Assembly: GCA_965229525.1 (NCBI GenBank)
Contig: OZ245886.1
Span: forward strand, 1-64,000
Direction of reading: 5' to 3'
From: HXMU1420-13 sp965229525
GTDB lineage: Bacteria > Bacteroidota > Rhodothermia > Balneolales > Balneolaceae
DNA: 64,000 bases
The notes beneath the pieces are model-generated. The model made no database searches and had not been told where the DNA came from. It saw nothing but the letters and a program-made list of their open reading frames with translations. Below are positions 51,432-61,250 of this stretch, piece by piece; within the stretch, counting starts at the first letter, position 1; every line of letters begins with the position of its first letter. Position numbers and translations under genes: made by a program.

Positions 51432-54110
51432 ATGACCACAGCACAATCAAATATTCCCTCCAAATACGATCCATCGCAAGTTGAAGATAAATGGTACGCT
51501 TACTGGCTAGAGCAGCAGTATTTCCATTCAGAAGTTGATCATTCAAAAGAACCATATACAATTGTAATTCCCCCACCGAACGTAACGGGTGTCTTGCATA
51601 TGGGTCATATGTTGAATAATACTATTCAAGATGTATTGATTCGTCGAGCAAGAATGATGGGATTCAATGCTTGCTGGGTACCTGGTACCGATCATGCTTC
51701 AATTGCAACAGAAGCAAAAGTAGTTCGAAAGTTACGTGAAGAAGGCATCAAAAAAGGTGACTTAACCCGTGAAGAATTCATGGAGCATGCCTGGGAATGG
51801 ACGCATAAACATGGCGGTATTATTCTTGAGCAGTTGAAAAAACTTGGGGCTAGTTGTGATTGGAATCGAACTGCCTTTACCATGGATCCGAAATACTCGG
51901 AAAGTGTAATCGACACCTTTATCGATTTGTACAATAAAGGCAAGATTTATCGTGGTGCACGGATGATTAATTGGGATCCTTCCGCGAAAACTGCTTTAAG
52001 CGATGAGGAAGTTATTTACAAAGAAGTAAATTCGAAGCTTTATCACGTTAGATACAAGATTGTTGATTCTGAAGAATACGTAACTATTGCAACAACGCGG
52101 CCAGAAACCATTCTTGGTGATACGGCAATTTGTATAAATCCGGATGATGAGAGATATACTTATTTACATGGAAAAAGAGCGATTGTACCTCTTGTAAATC
52201 GCGAGATTCCAATCATTCTTGATGATTATGTGGACATAGAATTTGGAACAGGTTGTTTAAAAGTAACCCCTGCACATGATGTGAATGACAATGAGCTTGG
52301 TGAAAAACATGGGCTTGAAGTCATCAATATGATGAATCCTGATGGGACCATTAGCCAAGAAGGTCAGCTATACGTTGGAATGGATCGTTTTGAAGTTCGT
52401 AAACAAATCGCCAAAGATCTGGATGAAGCTGGGTTCATGGTATCTGTAGAGGATTATCAGAATAAAGTTGGGTATTCGGAAAGAACAGACGTAGTAATTG
52501 AACCACGTCTTTCTCTTCAATGGTGGTTATCTATGAAAGAGTTGGCTCAACCTGCTCTTGAGAATGTTATGAACGATAATATTAAGTTTCATCCACCAAA
52601 ATTTAAGAACACCTACCGCCATTGGATGGAGAATGTGAAGGACTGGTGCGTGAGTCGGCAGCTTTGGTGGGGACACCGTATTCCGGCCTATTATTATGGT
52701 GAAGGTGACGATGATTTCGTCGTAGCTAAAGATGAAGAAGAAGCATTAGAATTAGCCCGTGCTAAATCTAACGATCAAGAATTAATGTTTGGCGATCTTC
52801 GTCAGGATGAAGATGTACTTGATACATGGTTTAGCTCCTGGTTATGGCCTATTTCTGTTTTTGATGGTTTCTACAACGAAGAAGAAGTTGATTATTACTA
52901 CCCGACTAATGATTTAGTAACCGCTCCAGAAATCATGTTTTTCTGGGTTGCCAGAATGATAATCTCTGGCTATGAATATCGCGGTGAGATGCCATTTAAA
53001 AATGTGTACTACAACGGAATTGTACGTGATAAAAAAGGCCGTAAAATGAGTAAGAGTCTTGGGAATTCCCCAGATCCTCTCGAACTTATTTCTACCTATG
53101 GCGCCGATGGTGTTCGAATGGGTATGCTCTTCTCTACGCCTGCCGGCAATGACCTTCCTTTCGATCCAATGATCTGCGAACAAGGAAAGAAATTTTCGAA
53201 CAAAGTTTGGAATGCTTTTCGGTTCCTAACCTTAAATATGCAGGATGGTGTTACCTATACCCCAACTCTAGAATTCGATAAATCAAATCTAGCAGACCGT
53301 TGGATGATGGGACGTATCCAACAAACCATCAAGGCGGTAGATAAAGATTTTGAGGATTATCGTCTAAACGATGCCCTCAAGCGTGTGTATTCTTTAATCT
53401 GGGATGATTTCTGCGATTGGTATATCGAACTGGCAAAACCGGAATATGGTCAAACATTTGATCCACAAAAATTGAATGTGGCTCTTGGTTTCTTTGAAGT
53501 GTTAATGAAGCTTTTACATCCATTCATGCCGTTTATCTCAGAAGAAATCTGGCAGTATATCGATGATCGAAATAACTATGAAGCTTTATGCATTTCTGAT
53601 TGGCCGGAATATGATCCCTCTTTTGATTCAAACATCGACGTAGAGCATTTTGAGATGTTTAAATCCATCGTTTCTACCGTTAGAAATATCCGTGCAGAAA
53701 ATCAGATATCACCAAAAGCAGATGTAGATCTTTACATCAAAACTGTCTCTGATGAAGTATCAGATTATTTGAAAAGTGATGTTTGGATTCTAAATCAGCT
53801 GCAAGTGTTGAAAGAGGTTGAGATTGGTACCAATGTTGTAAAACCTAAAGCTTCAGCATCTTCTCTACTTTCAGGAAATGAACTCTACATTCCACTTGCC
53901 GGCTTTATCGACGTTGATAAAGAAATCGAGCGAATTCAGAAAGAAATTACCCGTGTAGAAGGATTCCTAAAAGGAGTAAACGGTAAGCTAAACAATGCTA
54001 ATTTCGTGAATAATGCCCCTGATGCCGTTGTGGAAAACGAGCGTAACAAAAAGCGCGATGGTGAAGCAAATCTGGCTAAACTCAAGGAACAGCTCAGCGA
54101 TTTTATCTAG
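51432..54110 (+). CDS. valS: Valyl-tRNA synthetase
   Basis: An 892-residue class I aminoacyl-tRNA synthetase. The HIGH motif is present as LHMGHMLNN, the editing CP1 domain contains TTRPETILGDTA, and the KMSKS loop is KKGRKMSKSLGNSPDP. The C-terminal coiled coil (DVDKEIERIQKEITRVEGFL) is the ValRS-specific arm. The ATG at 51432 is chosen over a TTG two codons upstream. All catalytic motifs intact. Confidence 0.97.
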   Translation: MTTAQSNIPSKYDPSQVEDKWYAYWLEQQYFHSEVDHSKEPYTIVIPPPNVTGVLHMGHMLNNTIQDVLIRRARMMGFNACWVPGTDHASIATEAKVVRKLREEGIKKGDLTREEFMEHAWEWTHKHGGIILEQLKKLGASCDWNRTAFTMDPKYSESVIDTFIDLYNKGKIYRGARMINWDPSAKTALSDEEVIYKEVNSKLYHVRYKIVDSEEYVTIATTRPETILGDTAICINPDDERYTYLHGKRAIVPLVNREIPIILDDYVDIEFGTGCLKVTPAHDVNDNELGEKHGLEVINMMNPDGTISQEGQLYVGMDRFEVRKQIAKDLDEAGFMVSVEDYQNKVGYSERTDVVIEPRLSLQWWLSMKELAQPALENVMNDNIKFHPPKFKNTYRHWMENVKDWCVSRQLWWGHRIPAYYYGEGDDDFVVAKDEEEALELARAKSNDQELMFGDLRQDEDVLDTWFSSWLWPISVFDGFYNEEEVDYYYPTNDLVTAPEIMFFWVARMIISGYEYRGEMPFKNVYYNGIVRDKKGRKMSKSLGNSPDPLELISTYGADGVRMGMLFSTPAGNDLPFDPMICEQGKKFSNKVWNAFRFLTLNMQDGVTYTPTLEFDKSNLADRWMMGRIQQTIKAVDKDFEDYRLNDALKRVYSLIWDDFCDWYIELAKPEYGQTFDPQKLNVALGFFEVLMKLLHPFMPFISEEIWQYIDDRNNYEALCISDWPEYDPSFDSNIDVEHFEMFKSIVSTVRNIRAENQISPKADVDLYIKTVSDEVSDYLKSDVWILNQLQVLKEVEIGTNVVKPKASASSLLSGNELYIPLAGFIDVDKEIERIQKEITRVEGFLKGVNGKLNNANFVNNAPDAVVENERNKKRDGEANLAKLKEQLSDFI

Positions 54111-54114
54111 ATAT

Positions 54115-54186
54115 TAACCGCAAAGGCGCAAAGAACGCAAAGACTCCATTCTGAAAGTCCCCTCTTGAGAGGGGATTTAGGGGTGT
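54115..54186. repeat. Intergenic repeat cluster (GCAAAG units plus palindrome) after valS
   Basis: Three near-tandem GCAAAG units at 54118-54142 (CCGCAAAGGCGCAAAGAAC, then GCAAAG), followed by the palindrome CCCCTCTTGAGAGGGG (59-74 of the 54100 block, i.e. 54159-54174) and TTAGGGGTGTG. The combination is like dispersed intergenic repeats common in Bacteroidota and cyanobacteria. It separates valS from the helicase gene. Confidence 0.6.
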
Positions 54187-54209
54187 GTTTGAAATTGCAA
54201 ATTGATTAG

Positions 54210-56504
54210 ATGAAAACATTTTCTCTACAACCTCAAGAACCACAACAACCTGCTGATTTCCTAAAAGGATTGAACGAACAGCAGCACGAGGCGGTCACTA
54301 CCACTCAAGGTCCACTATTAATTGTGGCCGGTGCCGGTTCTGGGAAAACTCGGGTTCTCACGTTTAGAATTGCCTATCTGCTGCAGCAGTTCAAAGCTGC
54401 ACCTAATGAAATCCTGGCTCTAACTTTCACAAATAAGGCAGCTCGTGAAATGAAAGAGCGAATCACCAAACTAATTGGGGATAAAGCCCTCAAATTATGG
54501 ATGGGTACGTTTCACTCCATATTCTCAAAAATTCTTCGTTTCGAAGCTGAGAAGTTGGGCTATGGAAAAGACTTTACGATTTATGATACCAGTGATTCCG
54601 AAACAGTGATCAAACAAATTCTTCAGGAATTGAATTTCGATCCAAAAGAGATCAAGCCTAAAACGATTCGGAATAAAATCAGCGATGCAAAAAATCAACT
54701 GATTACACCTGATGATTACCAGAACCGATTTGTAAGCTCTACACTCGATGACATTACTTCTCGCGTTTTCACCATCTATCAAAAGCGTTTAAAGCAAAGC
54801 AATGCGATGGACTTTGATGATCTCCTGGTTAAACCCATTGAGTTATTTGAAGAGAATCCAGAGTTGCTCGAGCGCTATCAGGATCGTTTTAAGTACATAC
54901 TTATTGATGAGTATCAGGATACCAATCACGCCCAATACAAAGTGACCAAACTTCTGGCTCAGAAATATCAGAATATTTGTGTGGTTGGTGATGACGCCCA
55001 AAGTATTTACTCTTTTCGCGGTGCAGATATCTCGAATATCCTGAACTTCAAAGAAGATTACGAAGACGCTAAACAAGTGCCTCTGGAGCAAAACTATCGT
55101 TCCACTCGCTCAATTCTTCAGGCAGCCGATTCCATCATCAAAAAGAATGATAATCAGTTGGATAAAACCCTTTGGACAGAAAAACAATACGGAGAACCAA
55201 TCACTCTTCTTCAAAACTATGATGAGCGCGATGAGGCAAACCGTGTAGCACAACATATTCTCGATCTAAAGATGCGCCATGGGTATCAGAATAGTGACAT
55301 GGCCATATTATATCGCACGAACTATCAGTCTCGTGTATTTGAAGAGGCACTTCGGCGGCATGACTTAGCGTATCAATTAATTGGCGGGCTCTCCTTCTAT
55401 CAGCGAAAAGAGATTAAAGATGTACTTGCTTACCTGACACTTTTAGTCAATAAGCACGATGAAACTAATTTAGTGCGGATCATCAATGAGCCATCGCGGG
55501 GAATTGGAAACAAATCAATCAATGATCTTAGAATAAAAGCTCGTGAAACGAGTCACACCATGTGGGAGATACTGGAGCATGTGGAAGATTCAGCCGTGTA
55601 TAAACCAGCAAAAGTTCGCATTCGTGATTTTGTAGATATGATGAATCGACTTCGATCAGATTTAGAGCAAGGTCGAAGTTTAACAGATACAACCAGAGCT
55701 GTATTGGAGCAATCCGGATACATGAAAGCTTTGGTTGAGGAAAACTCACACGACTCGATGATGAGACGTGAAAACATCCTCGAATTCCAAAATGCCATTT
55801 CCTACTACGAAAAAGGTACTTCTAACCCATCATTAAGTGCTTTCCTGCAAGAAATAAGTTTAATAACGGATGGCGATAAATTTGATGAAAACAAACCGGC
55901 CATCACTTTGATGACCGTTCATGGGTCGAAAGGGCTTGAATTTCCAATAGTATTTGTGGTCGGACTCGAAGAAAATCTCTTCCCGGTAGGCGCTCGTGAT
56001 GGTTTTGATGCAGATATCGAAGAAGAACGTCGATTGTTTTATGTGGCAATCACTCGTGCTGAGGAGCGCTTATATTTCAGCCATTGTAAATCGAGATTTA
56101 AATTTGGTGAAGAGCAGATTCAACTTCGTTCACGATTCCTGGATGAAGTAGACCCCGGAGTGGTTAGAACCGAAAGTGGGGCTACCATCAGCCAAAAAAG
56201 TGATCGGTTTTCAAATCAGGGAACAAATCCAACAAAAGACACTTCTACCTTTGTTGAGTATGACTGGCAAAAACCGGTAACAAAGAAAACAGGCTCTTCT
56301 TCAATGGGTGCAATCCATTATGAATATCAAGAAGGTGAAGATCCATTTGTTGTGGGAGTTGAAGTAATGCACGCTAGATTTGGTCCGGGAAAGATCATAA
56401 GCCGTAGTGGATTAGGTTTGGATGCCAAAGTTGTCGTATTTTTCAAAAATCGAGGACAAAAAAAACTAATGTTGAGGGCGGCCCCCCTCACAATTATCGA
56501 ATAG
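54210..56504 (+). CDS. UvrD/PcrA-type superfamily I DNA helicase
   Basis: A 764-residue 3'-5' DNA helicase for repair and replication-fork clearing. Motif I is VAGAGSGKTRVL (Lys46), motif Ia LTFTNKAAREMKER, motif II LIDEYQDTN, motif III GDDAQSIYSFRGAD, motif IV EQNYRST, motif V LMTVHGSKGLEFP, and motif VI VAITRAEERL. The C-terminal segment EVMHARFGPGKI is the Tudor-like fold that PcrA uses to bind RNA polymerase. PcrA versus UvrD naming cannot be settled from sequence alone. Confidence 0.95.
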   Translation: MKTFSLQPQEPQQPADFLKGLNEQQHEAVTTTQGPLLIVAGAGSGKTRVLTFRIAYLLQQFKAAPNEILALTFTNKAAREMKERITKLIGDKALKLWMGTFHSIFSKILRFEAEKLGYGKDFTIYDTSDSETVIKQILQELNFDPKEIKPKTIRNKISDAKNQLITPDDYQNRFVSSTLDDITSRVFTIYQKRLKQSNAMDFDDLLVKPIELFEENPELLERYQDRFKYILIDEYQDTNHAQYKVTKLLAQKYQNICVVGDDAQSIYSFRGADISNILNFKEDYEDAKQVPLEQNYRSTRSILQAADSIIKKNDNQLDKTLWTEKQYGEPITLLQNYDERDEANRVAQHILDLKMRHGYQNSDMAILYRTNYQSRVFEEALRRHDLAYQLIGGLSFYQRKEIKDVLAYLTLLVNKHDETNLVRIINEPSRGIGNKSINDLRIKARETSHTMWEILEHVEDSAVYKPAKVRIRDFVDMMNRLRSDLEQGRSLTDTTRAVLEQSGYMKALVEENSHDSMMRRENILEFQNAISYYEKGTSNPSLSAFLQEISLITDGDKFDENKPAITLMTVHGSKGLEFPIVFVVGLEENLFPVGARDGFDADIEEERRLFYVAITRAEERLYFSHCKSRFKFGEEQIQLRSRFLDEVDPGVVRTESGATISQKSDRFSNQGTNPTKDTSTFVEYDWQKPVTKKTGSSSMGAIHYEYQEGEDPFVVGVEVMHARFGPGKIISRSGLGLDAKVVVFFKNRGQKKLMLRAAPLTIIE

Positions 56505-56521
56505 ACGGTTTTAGTAAAATT

Positions 56522-58048
56522 ATGTGGAGAAAAGCATCACTTTTATTGTTGATGGTGCTGACTAGTTGTTTCATGGTTAACGCACAACCTGTTCTCACGC
56601 CAATGAATGTGGCGCTGGGTGGTGGAGGAAGTACTTACATAACCGACTATAACGCAAATTTTTATAATCCGGCGAATCTTTTCATTTCAGATAGAATCCG
56701 AAATTTTGATATAGGTATCGCTATTACCGGTACATATTTCAATGGGGTTCAAAACTTTTCTGATTTTAATGATCAAAGAACCAATCTCGAAGATTATATT
56801 TATGCCTTTGAACCAGGTTCATATTCTATTTCTGCAGCAGATCGTGAAGAAATATTAGAAGACAACTACATAAGAAACAGAACCACTTCATTGCATCAAA
56901 CCAGGTTGGATGTAACCCTACTTGGCATAAAAATCAGGAATGAAGAAAGAGCGCTTTCTTTTGTTGTTAGAAACCGAATCTCATCTAGCTTCGAAGTAGG
57001 CCGCGGTTGGTATTCTCCTTTATTTCAGGAAGATGGAAATTCTGCCGTTTTAGATCGATCTTTAACTCATCGTTACCAGTCGCTGTACGAGTTTTCATTT
57101 GGATTTGCTGAATCTTTCGAATTTTTTACCGACATGACGCCTCGGTTGGACGAGTTTATTCTTGGTTTTGCACCAAAATTCGTACTTGCCGGTTCTAATT
57201 TAAATGCGCGATGGAAAAATGAATATCGTCAACTGCAGAATGGTGGTATTCAACAGATACGAGAATTTGATTATCAGGACTCGGGAATTTTTACAGATGC
57301 AAGTTCAGCATACCTTTCAGGAACACCCGTACAAACTGCATTAACACAGAATATTACCGATGAATTGTTCAACCCTCAGGGTATGGGAGTTGGGCTGGAT
57401 ATCGGTTTTACCTACCTGCTTACACTTGGAAGTGATTTTTCCACGCTAGAAGACACCGACCAGAGAACACAAAAGTCTCTAAGAATATCTTTCTCTATTA
57501 CCGACATTGGGTTTGTGAATTACGACAAAACCAGTCATTTCATCATAAATGCAGATACTATAGGATCTGTTTTATTACCAACAAATTCCTCTTCCGGTGC
57601 TTTTGTTGGGGCACCGGGTCAATTCCTGGACTATGTAAGTCAATTTGATGAACCAGCACAATTTTCACCAGATAATCCTTTTGGGTCAGCGATTGCTGGC
57701 GAGCAAAATAACGCTGTAATTCTACCAACAGCCTTGCACGCAGGCATCTTGCTAGAGGTTAATCGAATTAAATTAATGGGTGATTTGAGTATGGGGCTAA
57801 CAAATACTGCGTTCAATTCGAACAAATTAGTAGCCTCTGCAGGGGTTGAGATTCGACCATTGAAATTCCTGCCAATTCGTGCCGGCACACAATTAGCTAC
57901 CGAATTACCAAATTTCTTTAGTTTTGGAACAGCCATAGAAACGAAATTATGGGATTTATCGATTGCTACTCAGTTTGTTTCCCGAACGTTCAATGAAAAC
58001 CCTACCCTTTCTGGTGTAACTGTCGCAGCTTTACAATTTCATTTTTAA
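56522..58048 (+). CDS. DUF5723-like secreted beta-barrel protein
   Basis: A 508-residue exported protein that I assign to the DUF5723-type family of Bacteroidota-like outer-membrane proteins (related in form to PorV/FadL-like barrels). The signal peptide ends SCFMVNAQ; the characteristic motif is ALGGGGSTYITDYNANFYNPANLF near residues 31-54 (ALGGGGSTYI, NPANLF). The rest is beta-rich with regular aromatics and ends LQFHF, typical of an outer-membrane barrel. It starts 18 bp after the helicase gene. Its function is unknown. Confidence 0.7.
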   Translation: MWRKASLLLLMVLTSCFMVNAQPVLTPMNVALGGGGSTYITDYNANFYNPANLFISDRIRNFDIGIAITGTYFNGVQNFSDFNDQRTNLEDYIYAFEPGSYSISAADREEILEDNYIRNRTTSLHQTRLDVTLLGIKIRNEERALSFVVRNRISSSFEVGRGWYSPLFQEDGNSAVLDRSLTHRYQSLYEFSFGFAESFEFFTDMTPRLDEFILGFAPKFVLAGSNLNARWKNEYRQLQNGGIQQIREFDYQDSGIFTDASSAYLSGTPVQTALTQNITDELFNPQGMGVGLDIGFTYLLTLGSDFSTLEDTDQRTQKSLRISFSITDIGFVNYDKTSHFIINADTIGSVLLPTNSSSGAFVGAPGQFLDYVSQFDEPAQFSPDNPFGSAIAGEQNNAVILPTALHAGILLEVNRIKLMGDLSMGLTNTAFNSNKLVASAGVEIRPLKFLPIRAGTQLATELPNFFSFGTAIETKLWDLSIATQFVSRTFNENPTLSGVTVAALQFHF

Positions 58049-58325
58049 ATGTTATCCAACCCCATCACTCCTCTTTCCCGACATGTTGGGAGAAAGGATG
58101 TTTATTAAGTTAATTGGATTTTAATCAAACAGTTATTCTCCTTTTTAATGGGGTGATTGAGAGCGGGTAAATACTTCGAATGATTATTAGCACAAATTTA
58201 TGACCCTGTCAGATTGCCCGAAGGTTCTGACAGTTGCGTCAATTTTGACGACTGAAAAAAAACAAACTTAACTTGGCTTTGTATTTGCCAATAACTGACA
58301 AAAAGATTCTATAAAAGTATTATTA
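58049..58325. other. Intergenic region upstream of lon with several inverted repeats
   Basis: No gene is seen in these 277 bp. A loose TTTCCC/GGGAGAAA repeat lies near 58072-58096; CTGTCAGA (58206-58213) pairs exactly with TCTGACAG (58226-58233); and CGTCAA TT TTGACG (58237-58250) is a tight palindrome 75 bp before lon. There is no CIRCE element or recognisable heat-shock box. The last palindrome is the best candidate operator for lon. Confidence 0.45.
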
Positions 58326-60818
58326 ATGAGATCACGTTTTTATTTAGAAAATGAGTTGGCACAGTCAGACGATGTATTTGATGATTTTGAGCAGGCTATT
58401 CCACTCATGTCGGAAGAAGAAGAGAGAGCATTAACCGAGTCTGTTGTCCCAGATTCATTGCCTATTTTACCATTAAAAAACACCGTTTTATTTCCTGGTG
58501 TAGTTGTACCGATTACCGTTGGCAGAGATCGATCTTTAGCATTAGTAAAAGAAGCATATGCGGGTGACAAAATTATTGGAGTAGTTACCCAGAAAGATGA
58601 AGATGTTGAAGAACCGGGCTATGAAGACTTAAATCAGGTTGGGACTGTAGCTCAAATTATTAAGCTCATCAAAATGCCGGATGGCAGTAGAAGTATTGTT
58701 ATCCAGGGAAAATCAGTCTTCGAAGTTGAAGAGTTCACTCAAGAACAACCGTACTTCCGCGCTACTACTAAGGCATATCCACGCGAAATGGACTTGCAGG
58801 GATTAGAGCTTAGTGCATCTGTTCGCAACATTAAAGAAACTGCCGTTGATATTATCAACAAATCGCCAAATATCCCATCTGAGGCGGCGATTGCAGTAAA
58901 CAATATCAATAGCCCAATATTCTTATTGAATTTCATTGCTTCCAATTTAAATGTGGAGAATGAAGACAAGCAGGAATTGCTGGAAACTCAAAAGTTCTCT
59001 GAGAACCTGGATAAGATCATGGAATTTCTAGAGCAAGAGCTTCAGGTTCTTGATATGAGTGAGAAGATCCGCACCAAAGTTAAATCCGATATTGACGATC
59101 AACAACGTGAATTCTATCTGAGACAGCAAATGAAAGCTATTCAGGAAGAATTAGGTGAAGATGCAGAGCAACAAGAAGTTGATAAACTTCGAGATAAATT
59201 AGCTGCCAAGAAATTACCTGATCATGCCAGAGAAGTTGCTGAAAAGGAATTAGGCAGACTGGAGATGACTCCAAATGCTTCTCCAAACTATGGCATTATT
59301 CATAGTTATGTAGAATGGATTTTAGATCTTCCGTGGGAAGAATATTCAGAAGACAAACTTGATCTGGAATTCGCAAAGAAGGTATTAGACGAAGATCATT
59401 ATGGACTTGAGAAAGTTAAAAAACGCATCATTGAATACTTAGCTGTTCTTAAGTTAAAGAAAGATATGAAGGCCCCTATTCTTTGTTTTTACGGGCCTCC
59501 GGGTGTTGGTAAAACAAGTTTAGGTAAATCTATTGCGCGGTCATTAAATCGCGAATTTGAGCGCTTTAGTTTAGGTGGAATTAGAGATGAGGCAGAGATT
59601 CGTGGTCACCGAAGAACGTATATAGGTGCCCTTCCTGGTCGAATCATTCGTTCAATGAAAAAAGCCGGAAAAGGTAATCCTGTAATTATGCTGGATGAAA
59701 TTGATAAAGTGGGCGCCGATTATCGCGGTGATCCTACTTCTGCCCTGCTTGAAGTTCTTGATCCTGAGCAAAACGATACCTTCAGTGATAATTACCTTGA
59801 GCTGGAATACGATCTTTCAAAAGTTCTATTCATTGCTACTGCAAATTCTTTAGAGACTATCCCTGCTCCGCTTCGTGATCGTATGGAGATCATAAATATC
59901 AGTGGATACACGCTCGAAGAGAAAACAGAAATTGCTAAAAACTATCTGATTCCGAAGCAGACCAAAGAAAATGGATTAACAGACGAGCAAATCACCATCA
60001 AGGATGAAGCCGTAGTTAAAGTGATCGATGAATATACCCGAGAATCAGGGGTTCGAAACTTAGATCGTCAAATTGGATCGGTTTCTCGTGGAGTAGCCGC
60101 CAAAGTTGCTTCCGGTGAAATTGAGACCTTTGAAGTAACCGCTGATGATGTGGAAGAATTATTGGGTAAGCAGAAATTCTTTAGTGATGTTGCCGAACGA
60201 ACTACCGTTCCTGGCGTTGCTACCGGACTAGCATGGACCCCATTTGGTGGAGATATCTTATTCATCGAAGCGAGTGTTTCCAAAGGAACAGGAAAACTGA
60301 ATATCACAGGTCAATTGGGTGAAGTGATGAAAGAATCAGCAATGCTGGCGATTTCATATCTAAAAGCTCATTCTGAGGATATTGGAATTCCCGAAGCAGC
60401 TTTCAAACATTTTGATTTACACATTCACGTTCCGGCTGGTGCGGTTCCAAAAGATGGTCCTTCTGCTGGGGTGTCTCTCCTTTCGGCAATTGCATCCATA
60501 TTCACGCAAAGAAAAGTAAATGGAACTATCGCATTAACCGGAGAAATCACGCTTCGTGGGTTGGTACTTCCTGTTGGTGGAATCAAAGAAAAAGTGTTGG
60601 CAGCTAAACGAGCTGGCATCAAAAAAGTACTTCTACCACAGAAAAACGAGAAAGATGTTTCCGAAATAGAATCGGATGTGATTGGAGACTTAAAAGTCGA
60701 ATATCTCGATCGCATGGCCCCCCTTCTTGATCTTATTCTAGAAAAAGAAGCCGTTCGAGATCCCTTCGAATACTTCAAAGATTCTGAAAATAAAAAGCCC
60801 GTAACAGCAGAAGTTTAA
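58326..60818 (+). CDS. lon: ATP-dependent protease Lon
   Basis: An 830-residue Lon protease degrading misfolded and regulatory proteins. The N-terminal LON substrate-binding domain covers about 40-245 (LPILPLKNTVLFPGVVVPI), followed by coiled coil, then the AAA+ ATPase with Walker A GPPGVGKTSLGKS and Walker B MLDEIDKVG. The protease domain has catalytic Ser713 in DGPSAGVSL and the Lys of GGIKEKVLAAKRAG (near 754). It is monocistronic and ends in a hairpin terminator. Confidence 0.97.
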   Translation: MRSRFYLENELAQSDDVFDDFEQAIPLMSEEEERALTESVVPDSLPILPLKNTVLFPGVVVPITVGRDRSLALVKEAYAGDKIIGVVTQKDEDVEEPGYEDLNQVGTVAQIIKLIKMPDGSRSIVIQGKSVFEVEEFTQEQPYFRATTKAYPREMDLQGLELSASVRNIKETAVDIINKSPNIPSEAAIAVNNINSPIFLLNFIASNLNVENEDKQELLETQKFSENLDKIMEFLEQELQVLDMSEKIRTKVKSDIDDQQREFYLRQQMKAIQEELGEDAEQQEVDKLRDKLAAKKLPDHAREVAEKELGRLEMTPNASPNYGIIHSYVEWILDLPWEEYSEDKLDLEFAKKVLDEDHYGLEKVKKRIIEYLAVLKLKKDMKAPILCFYGPPGVGKTSLGKSIARSLNREFERFSLGGIRDEAEIRGHRRTYIGALPGRIIRSMKKAGKGNPVIMLDEIDKVGADYRGDPTSALLEVLDPEQNDTFSDNYLELEYDLSKVLFIATANSLETIPAPLRDRMEIINISGYTLEEKTEIAKNYLIPKQTKENGLTDEQITIKDEAVVKVIDEYTRESGVRNLDRQIGSVSRGVAAKVASGEIETFEVTADDVEELLGKQKFFSDVAERTTVPGVATGLAWTPFGGDILFIEASVSKGTGKLNITGQLGEVMKESAMLAISYLKAHSEDIGIPEAAFKHFDLHIHVPAGAVPKDGPSAGVSLLSAIASIFTQRKVNGTIALTGEITLRGLVLPVGGIKEKVLAAKRAGIKKVLLPQKNEKDVSEIESDVIGDLKVEYLDRMAPLLDLILEKEAVRDPFEYFKDSENKKPVTAEV

Positions 60819-60822
60819 AATT

Positions 60823-60851
60823 AAAGGATTCAAGAAATTGAATCCTTTTTA
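60823..60851 (+). terminator. Rho-independent terminator after lon
   Basis: AAAGGATTC (60823-60831) and GAATCCTTT (60840-60848) form a 9-bp stem with an 8-nt loop, and a short T run begins within the right arm. It starts 5 bp after the stop. Confidence 0.85.
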
Positions 60852-60894
60852 GTTTAGATACTAATTTGTTCAATTGGACTTTTAACCTCTCACC

Positions 60895-60924
60895 CTCATT
60901 CTCAAGCTCCTGCTTGGGAGTGAG
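60895..60924. repeat. REP-like inverted repeat downstream of lon
   Basis: CTCATTCTCAAGC (60895-60907) and GCTTGGGAGTGAG (60912-60924) pair with two mismatches around a 4-nt loop. No T run follows. It lies at the left edge of the accessory segment, next to the truncated recombinase. Confidence 0.5.
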
Positions 60925-60952
60925 CTTTGAATAAAAAATTTACCGAAGCCAA

Positions 60953-61168
60953 TTACTGCTTCATTGATGAGTAACTATAACCTCTGTTAGATTTACATTC
61001 GTAAAAGAAAGCTTCAAGCTCTTTTGAAGTAATTTCCTGAATGCCCTTCTCAGTTACATACTGAGAAAATATGTGTAGTCCATTGGTATAAGCTCGAATG
61101 GTACTTTCACTAAAATTTTTGAGCGTAAGATGATGTTTGTACTTTACTAGTAATTCACTTTTCTTCAT
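60953..61168 (-). pseudogene. Truncated tyrosine recombinase/integrase (N-terminal SAM-like domain only)
   Basis: 71 codons from the ATG at 61168 match the N-terminal SAM-like core-binding domain of tyrosine recombinases: a helix with LTLKNFSESTIRAY, then YVTEKGIQEITSKELEAF and RGYSYSSMKQ, where the family continues into LKxxxxFLYxxV. The frame stops at TAA after MKQ, before the catalytic domain (no R...HxRH...Y motif in the window). It therefore cannot recombine alone, although a homologue elsewhere could act on the same site. It faces away from the R-M operon and shares its start region with a remnant at 7229-7280. Confidence 0.8.
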
Positions 61169-61250
61169 GTTATTCCAAGTATTTACAGGAATAACAACAA
61201 TAATAGTTAAAGATGAAACTGGGATAACATGAACTCAGTGCGTGTTATTC
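61169..61250. repeat. Recombination-site-like box cluster, copy B (attI-like)
   Basis: Four copies of one box lie just upstream of the recombinase start: GTTATTCC (61169-61176), its exact inverse GGAATAAC (61188-61195), GGGATAAC (61221-61228) and GTTATTC (61244-61250). Spacers are 11, 25 and 15 nt. The first pair is a perfect inverted repeat with an 11-nt spacer, like recombinase-binding arms of a core site. Positions 61195-61233 are the 33/39 match with 7296-7334. The placement next to a leftward recombinase and a rightward defence gene mirrors integron attI. Identity as a recombination site is inference. Confidence 0.55.
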
